A stretch of DNA of 64,000 nucleotides, from the NCBI RefSeq assembly GCF_003014595.1, contig NZ_PYGK01000025.1:1-64000 (forward strand), read 5' to 3'. Positions within the stretch are counted from its first letter, which is position 1. Each line of letters opens with the position of its first letter. The position numbers were made by a program, and so were the translations under genes. Source of the DNA: Chitinophaga ginsengisoli. GTDB lineage: Bacteria > Bacteroidota > Bacteroidia > Chitinophagales > Chitinophagaceae. Under the pieces are notes generated by a model. It searched no databases. It worked only from the letters and a program-made list of their open reading frames with translations, and was not told the DNA's origin. This document shows, piece after piece, positions 25,503-33,287 of the stretch.

Positions 25503-25889
25503 CTACAAACCGTGCTATCGCTTCTGCCGAAAGGCAGATGAGGAAAGTCCGGACAGCATAGAGCAACGCACCACCTAACGGGTGGGGCTGTTCTTTTCTC
25601 CGTTAAAAGAGCGAAGAATGGCACAGACAGTGCCACAGAAAATAACCGCCTTATGCCGCGTAAGCGGTACAGGGTAAGGGTGAAAATGTGGGGTAAGAGC
25701 CCACGTCTGGGTATGGCAACAGACCTGGAGGGTAAACCTTGCGTGCTGAAATGCCATGTATACGGTCGCTTAAGGGCTGCTCGTCCAATGACCGAGGGTA
25801 GGCAGATACAGGTGTCGTGTGAACGGCATCGAAGATAAATGATAGCATCCTCTTCACGGGGGAACAGAATCCGGCTTATAGGTTTGTAG
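25503..25889 (+). ncRNA. rnpB: RNase P RNA (class A)
   Basis: The universal core blocks are present in order: GAGGAAAGTCCGGACA (25539-25554, CR-I), the ACAGTGCCACAGAAA-like stretch around 25627-25641 (CR-II/III), GGTAAGGGTGAAAATGTGGGG with GTAAGAGC (about 25673-25700), and a 3' CR-V region near 25860-25875. The ends pair as helix P1: CTACAAACC (25503-25511) with GGTTTGTAG (25881-25889), followed by a T-rich tract. The RNA is the catalytic subunit that removes tRNA 5' leaders. It is 387 bases, within the bacterial range. The protein subunit gene rnpA is not in the window. Confidence 0.95.
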
Positions 25890-25961
25890 TTTTATTTTAA
25901 CTTTTGCTTATCAACCAAAAACAAACCCTGCAAAACATAACCCAAAACCATTTTAATCTCT

Positions 25962-26369
25962 ATGCAACAACAAGAAGAAAGAAACTGGGCGCTCGCCATG
26001 CACCTGGGTGGTCTTGCCGGCATGATGTTCATTCCACCGGCAGGCAATATCATTGTTGCACTGGTCCTCTGGCTGGTGAAACGCAATGAATCAGACTTCC
26101 TGAATCACAACGGCAAAGAAGCTGTCAACTTCCAGATTACATTGAGTATTGTGAACGTCGTGCTCAACCTGTTCGGTATGATCAACCATTGGGACTGGGC
26201 CTGGGGAAGACCTGGCTTTCATTACTGGGATATAACAGATATTTCCGTCTTCCATGGTACACGGGGAATTATCTACCTGGTGAATATTATATTCTCTATT
26301 ATCGCAGCCACGAAGGCGCATAATGGGGAGTTGTACAGGTATCCGGTGAGCTGGAGACTGGTGAAATGA
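25962..26369 (+). CDS. DUF4870 family small membrane protein
   Basis: 135 residues. ERNWALAMHLGGLAGMMFIPPAGNIIVALVLWLVKRNES is the typical DUF4870/Tic20-like start, with HNGKEAVNFQITLSI beginning the second helix pair. About three membrane helices; the central part contains an unusual aromatic stretch NHWDWAWGRPGFHYWDITD. Function of the family is unknown. It stands alone after rnpB and before a 32-bp repeat array that separates it from a convergent subtilase gene. Confidence 0.87.
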   Translation: MQQQEERNWALAMHLGGLAGMMFIPPAGNIIVALVLWLVKRNESDFLNHNGKEAVNFQITLSIVNVVLNLFGMINHWDWAWGRPGFHYWDITDISVFHGTRGIIYLVNIIFSIIAATKAHNGELYRYPVSWRLVK

Positions 26370-26370
26370 T

Positions 26371-26583
26371 GGGTTGTCACCGATGATTTACATTCCCGGG
26401 TCGCCCCGGATCATTTACGTTCCCCGGGGTTGCACCCCGCGCTACAAACAAATCCCCGGGGTTGCACCCCGCGCTACAAACAAATTCCCGGGGTTGCACC
26501 CCGCGCTACAAACAAATTCCCGGGGTTGCACCCCGCGCTACAAACAAAAGGACTCCTAGCGGAGTCCTATTATGTTTTGTTAA
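26371..26583 (+). repeat. Interspersed repeat array D (best-preserved copy)
   Basis: Four near-identical 32-bp units start at 26422, 26454, 26486 and 26518 (CCCCGGGGTTGCACCCCGCG, then CTACAAACAAAT), preceded by degenerate copies from about 26371. The last unit runs into a two-part hairpin: outer stem AACAAAA (26543-26549) with TTTTGTT (26575-26581), inner stem GGACTCC (26550-26556) with GGAGTCC (26561-26567). It fills the gap between convergent genes and could terminate the DUF4870 transcript. Confidence 0.9.
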
Positions 26584-26610
26584 TTATGTTATGTTTGTTC
26601 GTGGTAGATG

Positions 26611-28311
26611 TTAACCCTTCTTAACAGCTTCCAGCTTTGCTTTCTTCTTTTTCTTCTCTTTCACATCCTTATGCGCATCCATACTATCCGCCAGTTTCAG
26701 CGCCTCATATGCATTCACCAATCCTCCTGAAATAGAGAGCTCTGCAAACGGGATCTTCACATCAGGCGTACCCGGTTTAGTCACTTCCGTCGTACCATCA
26801 GGTAAAGGCGTCGCTGATTTCATCAGGATATATTTCAACTGCTGTGCGGTAAGATTAGGATGGTAGGAGAGCACCAGTGCTGCGACACCTGCTACTACCG
26901 GAGCTGCCATACTGGTACCGCTGGCACTGCCGTATTTATTACCACCCGGAACGGTAGAATAGATCTGTACACCAGGAGCGAAGATGTCTACGTTCTTTTT
27001 ACCATAGTTGGAGAAGCTGGCTACTTTCCCGTTCTTGCCACTACCGCTGGCGCCTACAGTGATGTAGTTGTTCGCCCTTTCGGAATGATCTGCAAAATCA
27101 GGATTAGGGAAGTTGTCTACCTCGTCGTTATCACTGCCATCATTACCTGCGGCATGTACCAGTAATACGCCTTTTTCTTCTGCATATTTTACGGCAGCGT
27201 CTACCCATTCTTTATGAGGGGAGAAGCCCTTGCCGAAGCTCATATTCACTACACGGGCGCCATTGTCTACCGCATAACGGATAGCCAGGGCCACGTCTTT
27301 ATCACGTTCATCACCATCAGGAACGGCTTTCACCATCATGATGCGTACATTGTTGTTGATACCGTCAACACCAACGCCGTTGTTTCTTTCAGCGGCGATG
27401 ATACCGGAAACGTGTGTGCCGTGGAAACCGAATTGTCCCATCACGTCATTGTTACCGTAGTATTTATCGTTGATGTCGTTCACATTATCCCCGATGATAT
27501 CGGTACGTTTGTCAACCGGTGCATCATTGTCAGCCTGCTCTGCTTTCTTCTTCAAGTCGGTCAGGTATTCCTCGAACTCTGATTTCAATTCGGAGTAGGT
27601 GAGGTTTGCTTCGCCGGTATTTTCGAAGATGCGCAGCAGGAATTTCTTCGCTACCATTACATCCTGGTCGGCTGTTTGTATGCTGTCCAGTTTTGCGGCG
27701 TTGAAGTCATTCTGGTGGAGATAGCCGGTAATGAGTGTCTCACATTTACGCAGGCTTTCCTGTAGTTTCAGCATGGTCTTGTAGGTCACCTTGCTTTCAC
27801 CGGAAGGTCTGGCTACCTTACCCTGCAATTTCTGCCAGTAACTATATTCTTTGGATTGTTTATCGAGTGCGGAGTCAGGATTGCCGTAAAGACTCTTGAT
27901 ACGGTAATATTCGCGGGTGGCTTCGTCACTGTCTTCCTTTACACTACGGCCATCTTTACCACCGAGGAAGTTCCATCCGTGGACGTCGTCGACATAACCG
28001 TTTTTATCGTCGTCAATACCGTTGCCGGGAATCTCTTTGGGGTTTACCCAAAGAACGGATTTCAGATCTTCATGAAGCGTGTCAATACCGGAATCTATTA
28101 CGGCTACCAGTATAGGGCTGCTTTTCCTTCCTTTGAGGAGTTCCGTATATGCTTTTTCAACGCCTGTCCCGAACACACTATCCTTTGCATAGTTCAATAG
28201 GTGCCAGTTCCTGGGGGTTACTGAAGATTGGGCATAAGACGGGTTAGTGGTCAAAGCAGTCATCAACACAATACCACCAGCCATGACTGCCATAGCTCTG
28301 TTAGATTTCAT
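26611..28311 (-). CDS. Secreted S8 family serine peptidase (subtilase) with a large insertion
   Basis: 566 residues with a signal peptide (about 1-27, ending SYAQ). The catalytic triad is Asp73 (VAVIDSGID), His300 (GFHGTHVSG) and Ser467 (SGTSMAAP), with oxyanion Asn390 (HAAGND). About 225 residues separate Asp and His, against roughly 35-60 in classical subtilisins. The insertion (about 115-285) is charged and helical and may be a regulatory or substrate-gating domain. The tail after about 540 is lysine-rich (KDVKEKKKKKAK). No T9SS sorting domain is seen, so it is probably periplasmic or released by another route. Likely transcribed alone. Confidence 0.92.
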   Translation of the reverse strand: MKSNRAMAVMAGGIVLMTALTTNPSYAQSSVTPRNWHLLNYAKDSVFGTGVEKAYTELLKGRKSSPILVAVIDSGIDTLHEDLKSVLWVNPKEIPGNGIDDDKNGYVDDVHGWNFLGGKDGRSVKEDSDEATREYYRIKSLYGNPDSALDKQSKEYSYWQKLQGKVARPSGESKVTYKTMLKLQESLRKCETLITGYLHQNDFNAAKLDSIQTADQDVMVAKKFLLRIFENTGEANLTYSELKSEFEEYLTDLKKKAEQADNDAPVDKRTDIIGDNVNDINDKYYGNNDVMGQFGFHGTHVSGIIAAERNNGVGVDGINNNVRIMMVKAVPDGDERDKDVALAIRYAVDNGARVVNMSFGKGFSPHKEWVDAAVKYAEEKGVLLVHAAGNDGSDNDEVDNFPNPDFADHSERANNYITVGASGSGKNGKVASFSNYGKKNVDIFAPGVQIYSTVPGGNKYGSASGTSMAAPVVAGVAALVLSYHPNLTAQQLKYILMKSATPLPDGTTEVTKPGTPDVKIPFAELSISGGLVNAYEALKLADSMDAHKDVKEKKKKKAKLEAVKKG

Positions 28312-28538
28312 CAGTCTGTTTTTTTCTCAAAAGCTTTACAAAATCAAAAACCAAATTAAGGTAAAGGTACGCAAAATGCGGGGGAATCACCTGCGTTAAA
28401 TGATGAGCGAGCTAATACGATATGCCAATAGCTCATTGTGTGGATAGCCGTTCACGTAACAACTGCCGCTGAGATAGGAGTACCTGTAACTTTAATATTC
28501 GCTCATGTACTGTTAATTTAACAATTAAATGAATGTGA

Positions 28539-28661
28539 ATGAAATTTCTTTTAGAGGAGAAGAAGGGTGTTGCCACAGAAGTCGCTACTACATTGATATC
28601 GGCCTTTGAAAATAACCGTTCGTCAAAAAAAGTTTGCAAATACCACAAAAGTAGAATATGA
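28539..28661 (+). CDS. Possible 40-residue peptide gene, low confidence
   Basis: ATG at 28539 opens a frame of 40 codons (MKFLLEEKKGVATEVATTLI, then ISAFENN-type residues and a basic C-terminus) ending TGA at 28661. The front could form an amphipathic helix. It has no recognised family or clear promoter. The only support is its position upstream of a good terminator hairpin on the same strand. It may be a remnant of a longer gene or chance. Confidence 0.2.
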   Translation: MKFLLEEKKGVATEVATTLISAFENNRSSKKVCKYHKSRI

Positions 28662-28765
28662 AATTCCGGAAAAAAGTGTAATATTTAGAGCTGGAAGAGT
28701 ACTTGATAACTTTCCCAAAAGTTATGATTACTTTTCTCATAAGCATGGTTTCCGTTTAACGAAAA

Positions 28766-28798
28766 AGCGAGGTTCTCTAACCTCGCTATTCTTTTTTG
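28766..28798. terminator. Bidirectional terminator hairpin
   Basis: A perfect 9-bp stem AGCGAGGTT (28766-28774) with AACCTCGCT (28779-28787) and a 4-base loop. A T-rich tail follows on plus (ATTCTTTTTT), and an A-run at 28762-28766 gives a T-tract on minus. It can end a plus-strand transcript from the gap and the minus-strand aldehyde dehydrogenase transcript. Confidence 0.75.
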
Positions 28799-28948
28799 AT
28801 CTATATCTATGTTGTTCGCTCACATGCCATGTGAAAGAAAGGTACTGCTCTTACAAGCTAACTATGCATTGCAATTAATATCAGTTTAAAAGTTATCCGC
28901 ATATTAAACGGACTATTATTCCTGTTATTGTGTAGCCAATAAAAATTT

Positions 28949-30478
28949 TTACAGATCGAATTTAATACCCTGGGCCAGTGGTAACTGAGTGGAGTAATTG
29001 ATCGTATTTGTCTGCCTGCGCATGTAGTTCTTCCAGGCATCTGAGCCACTTTCTCTGCCACCGCCGGTTTCCTTTTCTCCACCAAATGCACCACCGATCT
29101 CTGCTCCTGAGGTGCCGATATTGACATTGGCAATTCCGCAGTCAGAGCCGGCCTGTGACAGGAACAGTTCTGCTTCCCGCAGGTTCAGCGTCATAATAGC
29201 GGAAGACAACCCCTGTGGCACACCATTCTGCATCGCAATGGCATCATCGATATGGCTGTATTTCATCACATACAGGATCGGAGCAAAGGTCTCATGCTGC
29301 ACAATGGCATAACTGTTCTCTACAGCCGCTATGCAAGGCTTCACATAACAGCCGGAAGCGTATGCATCGCCGCTAAGCACGCCTCCTTCCACGAGGAAGG
29401 TACCACCCTGTGCTTTTACTTTTTCGATGGATTCCTGGTACAGACGTACCGCGTCTTTATCGATCAAAGGCCCTACGTGGTTATGTTCATCCAGGGGATT
29501 ACCGATACGCAGCTGCTGATAGGCTTTCACCAGTTTCTGTGTAAATGCCTCATATACACTTTCGTGAATGATCAGTCTTCTGGTGCTGGTACAACGCTGG
29601 CCGGCGGTGCCTACCGCGCCAAATACACAGCCTATGAGAGACATATCGAGGTCTGCATTGGCGGTGATGATGATCGCATTGTTACCGCCCAGTTCCAGCA
29701 GGGCGCGTCCCAGACGGGCACCTACCACACTGCCTACAGCCTTCCCCATGCGCGTAGAACCGGTTGCGGAGATCAATGGAACGCGGGCATCGGCAGCCAT
29801 CCATTCACCTACTTCGCGGCCACCTGCTACCAGGCAACACACGCCTTCCGGCACTTTATTCGCTTTCAGTACGTCCTGTACGATCTGCTGACAGGCAATA
29901 CCTGATAAAGGTGTCTTTTCTGATGGTTTCCAGACGCATACGTCGCCACAAACCCATGCAAGCATAGCATTCCAGCTCCACACGGCAACGGGGAAATTAA
30001 AGGCTGAAATGATACCTGTAACGCCCAGCGGATGCCATTGCTCATACATCCTGTGACCCGGACGTTCAGAGTGCATGCTCAGGCCATGTAACTGGCGCGA
30101 GAGACCTACCGCGAAGTCGCAGATGTCAATCATTTCCTGTACCTCTCCATAACCTTCCTGCAGGCTTTTGCCCATTTCATAAGACACCAGTTTACCCAGC
30201 GCCTCCTTATTTTTCCGCAGTGCTTCACCCATCTGACGTACCACCTCGCCACGGCGGGGGGCCGGCCATAAGCGCCATTCCTTAAATGCTTCCTGTGCTT
30301 TTTTAATCACCGCGTCATAGTCAGCACGGCTGGCTCCTTTAACGGTGGCAATGTCTTTCCCGTCAACCGGTGAAGATGCCTGAATTGTTTCTCCCTTTGC
30401 ATCCAGCCAGATATTACCTGTGCTGACGCCACTGTTTACGTTGCTGATATGCAGTTGCTGCAGAATGTCCTGGATCAT
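28949..30478 (-). CDS. ALDH7-type aldehyde dehydrogenase (aminoadipate-semialdehyde dehydrogenase-like)
   Basis: 509 residues. The catalytic cysteine is Cys296 in GTAGQRCTSTRRL, the general base Glu262 in LELGGNN, and Asn161 lies in SAFNFPVAVW. The GNNAI and GQRCTSTRRL forms and the length resemble ALDH7 (antiquitin/AmaB), which oxidises alpha-aminoadipate semialdehyde to 2-aminoadipate with NAD+ in lysine breakdown. The DUF1338 gene just upstream, related to 2-oxoadipate dioxygenase/decarboxylase, supports this reading. A broader aldehyde range cannot be ruled out. 131 bases separate the two genes, both minus strand. Confidence 0.88.
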   Translation of the reverse strand: MIQDILQQLHISNVNSGVSTGNIWLDAKGETIQASSPVDGKDIATVKGASRADYDAVIKKAQEAFKEWRLWPAPRRGEVVRQMGEALRKNKEALGKLVSYEMGKSLQEGYGEVQEMIDICDFAVGLSRQLHGLSMHSERPGHRMYEQWHPLGVTGIISAFNFPVAVWSWNAMLAWVCGDVCVWKPSEKTPLSGIACQQIVQDVLKANKVPEGVCCLVAGGREVGEWMAADARVPLISATGSTRMGKAVGSVVGARLGRALLELGGNNAIIITANADLDMSLIGCVFGAVGTAGQRCTSTRRLIIHESVYEAFTQKLVKAYQQLRIGNPLDEHNHVGPLIDKDAVRLYQESIEKVKAQGGTFLVEGGVLSGDAYASGCYVKPCIAAVENSYAIVQHETFAPILYVMKYSHIDDAIAMQNGVPQGLSSAIMTLNLREAELFLSQAGSDCGIANVNIGTSGAEIGGAFGGEKETGGGRESGSDAWKNYMRRQTNTINYSTQLPLAQGIKFDL

Positions 30479-30609
30479 TTTGTGCTATTTGTACCGTGTG
30501 GGACACGGCTGTTTTGATGTATGTTTGAGTTAACGGGCGTGTTGTGCCCTTAAAACAACTTGCCGGAATCGCAGGAGGGTCTATTTTCCTGTTGCTCCGG
30601 CAAGCGTGA

Positions 30610-31497
30610 TTATTGTTTATTTGTCTGTGAGCTGTAAGTGCTTTCGAAAATGCGGTCTGCATTACCCGCCTCAAAACCCTCCCGGCGATGTGCACGGGTG
30701 ATCATATCGGCCGGAAGATCTGCAAACTCCGGTAATACCTTCCTTTCTGCAAATTCCACATAGGAACCTGCTATCTTAAACACCTCATTACCGGCAAAAG
30801 TAGCCGGGATCATCTTCGCCACCGTACTGCTCTGTAAGAGCAGTCCATCCGGGCTTGTCTTGATCTTGCCGCCGGCATTATTCAATACAAATCCCTGTTT
30901 CTCGAGGAAGTTGTTGAAGTCAGCTACCGTATTGTAACCAGCCGGCAGGTTTTGCAGGCTGATGGTAAAATGGTTCAGGTAATATCGGTTGTAGATCACC
31001 CAGGCAGCATACTCACTTTCAGCTGCGAGCGTCTGGTAATCCTGCAGGGTCGGCGTACGCCACAATGCACTATGCAGGAAGGCATCTACTGCAGGCCCGT
31101 CATTCAGGTCGAGATTGCTAACAGGATCTACCAGCACCTCATTGGTATAACTGGTGATGATCTGCCGGGCCGCAGTACTCAGGTCCTGTACCCTCAGTTC
31201 GCTGATGAAAATACGGGGATAGCCGGGCTGTGGTGGCGCATACCAGAAAGCGTCCAGCTTCTTTTCCTTAAAATGATATGCGTCCCTCCGGGTGTAACCA
31301 TAGTGGAGGAAGATCTTCTCCAGGGACTGTATCCCAAGTTCGGGTACACCTATCGTACGGAAGGCAATATGGTCATTTTCAATGTCTTCCGGAACACTGA
31401 TCAGATTTTCAGTGATCATGGCGGCAATGATAGCTGCAACGTCAGGAACGCGCTCCTGGTAGCGTTGCATCAGACCGCTAAGAACATAATCTAACAT
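30610..31497 (-). CDS. DUF1338 protein, probable 2-oxoadipate dioxygenase/decarboxylase (HglS-like)
   Basis: 295 residues. DUF1338 proteins share a vicinal-oxygen-chelate fold; the characterised member HglS turns 2-oxoadipate into 2-hydroxyglutarate with Fe(II) and O2. Candidate metal ligands His43 (NDHIAFRT), His176 (LNHFTISL) and Glu248 (GSYVEFAER) are all present in the expected order. At 295 residues it is shorter than the roughly 460-residue Pseudomonas enzyme, a compact form. Context supports the role: an ALDH7-like enzyme that would make 2-aminoadipate follows downstream. It begins 9 bases after panB stops, so the three genes probably share a transcript. Confidence 0.82.
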   Translation of the reverse strand: MLDYVLSGLMQRYQERVPDVAAIIAAMITENLISVPEDIENDHIAFRTIGVPELGIQSLEKIFLHYGYTRRDAYHFKEKKLDAFWYAPPQPGYPRIFISELRVQDLSTAARQIITSYTNEVLVDPVSNLDLNDGPAVDAFLHSALWRTPTLQDYQTLAAESEYAAWVIYNRYYLNHFTISLQNLPAGYNTVADFNNFLEKQGFVLNNAGGKIKTSPDGLLLQSSTVAKMIPATFAGNEVFKIAGSYVEFAERKVLPEFADLPADMITRAHRREGFEAGNADRIFESTYSSQTNKQ

Positions 31498-31506
31498 AAA
31501 ACAATT

Positions 31507-32322
31507 TTAATATTGTTCGTTATCGTTCGGAAAGTCTTTTGCTTTCACATCGTGGATATATTGCTGCGATGCCTTGTAAATTTCGTCATATAAATTGAGA
31601 TAGCGGCGCAGGAAACGTGGTTTAAAGTCTTTATTAATGCCCAGCATGTCATGCATCACCAGTACCTGTCCGTCAACATGCTTACCGGCGCCGATGCCTA
31701 TTGTAGGGATGCGCAGGGTTTCTGCCACCTTTTTGGCCAGCAGGGCAGGGATCTTTTCCAGTACAATGGCAAAACAACCGGCTTCTTCCAGCAGGCGGGC
31801 GTCATTGATCAGTTTCTGGGCTTCCGCTTCTTCGGTAGCCCTTACTGTATAGGTACCGAACTTATTGATGGATTGCGGGGTCAGGCCGAGGTGTCCCATT
31901 ACGGGCACACCGGCAGAGATGATCCGTTTTACAGATTCGATCACCTCTTCACCGCCTTCTATTTTCACGCCATGGGCGCTGGTTTCTTTCATAATACGGA
32001 TGGTAGATGCCAGTGCTTCCTTGGAGTTGCCCTGGTAAGTACCAAAAGGAAGATCGACCACTACAAAGGCGCGTTTAATAGCCCTTACCACGGAAGCACC
32101 GTGATAGATCATCTGGTCGAGCGTTATGGGAAGTGTTGTTTCAAAGCCAGCCATCACATTGGATGCAGAATCGCCCACCAGCAGGATATCCATACCTGCA
32201 TCGTCAAAAATGCGGGCCATGGAATAGTCATAAGCTGTGATCATGGAGATCCTCTCTCCGTCGTCCTTCATTTTCTGCAAAATATGTGTCGTGATCCGTT
32301 TAACTTCTTTGTGCGTAGACAT
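31507..32322 (-). CDS. panB: 3-methyl-2-oxobutanoate hydroxymethyltransferase PanB
   Basis: 271 residues. PanB adds a hydroxymethyl group from 5,10-methylene-THF to 2-oxoisovalerate, the first committed step to pantothenate. Marks: MITAYDYSMARIFDDAGMDILLVGDSASNVM (about 22-52, metal-binding Asp), the DLPFGTYQ loop (about 94-101), MGHLGLTPQS (about 142-151), and the C-terminal VLVMHDMLGI (about 217-226). panD and panC lie 4.4-5 kb away on the same strand, separated by polyphosphate and membrane genes, so the pathway is loosely clustered. Confidence 0.96.
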   Translation of the reverse strand: MSTHKEVKRITTHILQKMKDDGERISMITAYDYSMARIFDDAGMDILLVGDSASNVMAGFETTLPITLDQMIYHGASVVRAIKRAFVVVDLPFGTYQGNSKEALASTIRIMKETSAHGVKIEGGEEVIESVKRIISAGVPVMGHLGLTPQSINKFGTYTVRATEEAEAQKLINDARLLEEAGCFAIVLEKIPALLAKKVAETLRIPTIGIGAGKHVDGQVLVMHDMLGINKDFKPRFLRRYLNLYDEIYKASQQYIHDVKAKDFPNDNEQY

Positions 32323-32382
32323 CCTAAGACAGATTATTTGTTGATAAGTAAAAGCGCGCGTAAGGTAACCAATATTTGGAAA

Positions 32383-33264
32383 TTACCGGCTTATCTCAGC
32401 ATAGAGTGACTGGATGAGGCCATCTGCGAGACCTATCTTGGGTACAAATATCTCTTCGGCATCGGCCCAGCGCATGATGTTGATATAGATCTGAAGGGCA
32501 GGTACGATCACATCGGCGCGGTCCTCCCGGAGATTATAGAGGTGGATGCGCTCTTCGACGGTGAAGCTGTTGAATTCCTTGTAGTAGTCTTTGAGTACTT
32601 CCAGCGTAAGCGGTTTGCCTTCCTTACGCTTGGAAAGGGAGAAGATCTTGTTGATATTACCGCCGGAACCGATGGCAGTGATATTGTTCACTCCCCGGAG
32701 ACGGGCTTTAATGGTATCCTTCATATACTGCCACTGGTCATCCCTTACCTGGTTCTGCATCAGGCGGATGGTGCCGATATTGAAGGACTCTTTATATTTC
32801 AGGCTGTTATTACTGAAGATGGTGACCTCTGTACTACCACCGCCTACATCAATGTACATGTAAGAGCGGGTCTTGTCGAGGTTTTCTGCTATATGACTTT
32901 CATATAGGAAAGAGGCTTCTTCCTGCCCGGAGATGACTTTGATATCGATACCTGTATGCTGCCTGACATTCTGCAGGATCTCTGCGGTATTGGAAGCATC
33001 GCGCATGGCCGAGGTAGCGCAGGCTTTCAGATACTTTACTTCATATACTTCCAGTAAAAGTTTATACGCTTTAATCGTATTCAGCAGGTGATCCGCCCTT
33101 TTTTCAGAAATAGCGCCTTCTGAGAATACATCAAGACCCAGGCGCAAAGGCACCCGGACCAGGTTTACTTTGGTAAAATCCATCCGACCCTGGCTGTTGG
33201 GAGATGCTTCAGAGATGAGCAGCCTGGCAGCGTTGGACCCGATATCAATGGCAGCAAGCTTCAT
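32383..33264 (-). CDS. ppx: Exopolyphosphatase / Ppx-GppA family phosphatase
   Basis: 293 residues, the short form with only the two actin-like ASKHA subdomains and no C-terminal HD domain. Phosphate-binding loops: AAIDIGSNAARLLI (about 3-16) and MYIDVGGGSTEVTIF (about 138-152). It hydrolyses terminal phosphates of polyphosphate or pppGpp; specificity between Ppx and GppA cannot be settled. The adjacent upstream polyphosphate kinase (23 bases away) argues for polyphosphate. A TACATTTG box lies just before the start but would leave almost no leader. Confidence 0.93.
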   Translation of the reverse strand: MKLAAIDIGSNAARLLISEASPNSQGRMDFTKVNLVRVPLRLGLDVFSEGAISEKRADHLLNTIKAYKLLLEVYEVKYLKACATSAMRDASNTAEILQNVRQHTGIDIKVISGQEEASFLYESHIAENLDKTRSYMYIDVGGGSTEVTIFSNNSLKYKESFNIGTIRLMQNQVRDDQWQYMKDTIKARLRGVNNITAIGSGGNINKIFSLSKRKEGKPLTLEVLKDYYKEFNSFTVEERIHLYNLREDRADVIVPALQIYINIMRWADAEEIFVPKIGLADGLIQSLYAEISR

Positions 33265-33287
33265 GGGCGCAAATGTATATCTTCCTT

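Larger units (their letters stand above)
28312..28948. other. 637-bp region without a convincing gene
   Basis: AT-rich between the subtilase start and the dehydrogenase stop. It contains a degenerate half-unit of the interspersed repeat (GGGGGAATCACCTGCGTTA near 28380), one possible 40-codon frame and a strong hairpin at 28766-28787. No tRNA fold or conserved RNA was recognised. Longer frames through it run across the hairpin and look accidental. Confidence 0.6.

Noticed and set aside
26374..26624. Open frames encoding repeated RGCTPRYKQ-like peptides
   Set aside because: The same peptide arises wherever the DNA repeat occurs, in several frames; the conserved feature is DNA pairing, not protein.
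28606..28878. Plus-strand 90-codon frame
   Set aside because: It runs through the strong terminator hairpin at 28766-28787 and its product shows no recognisable features.
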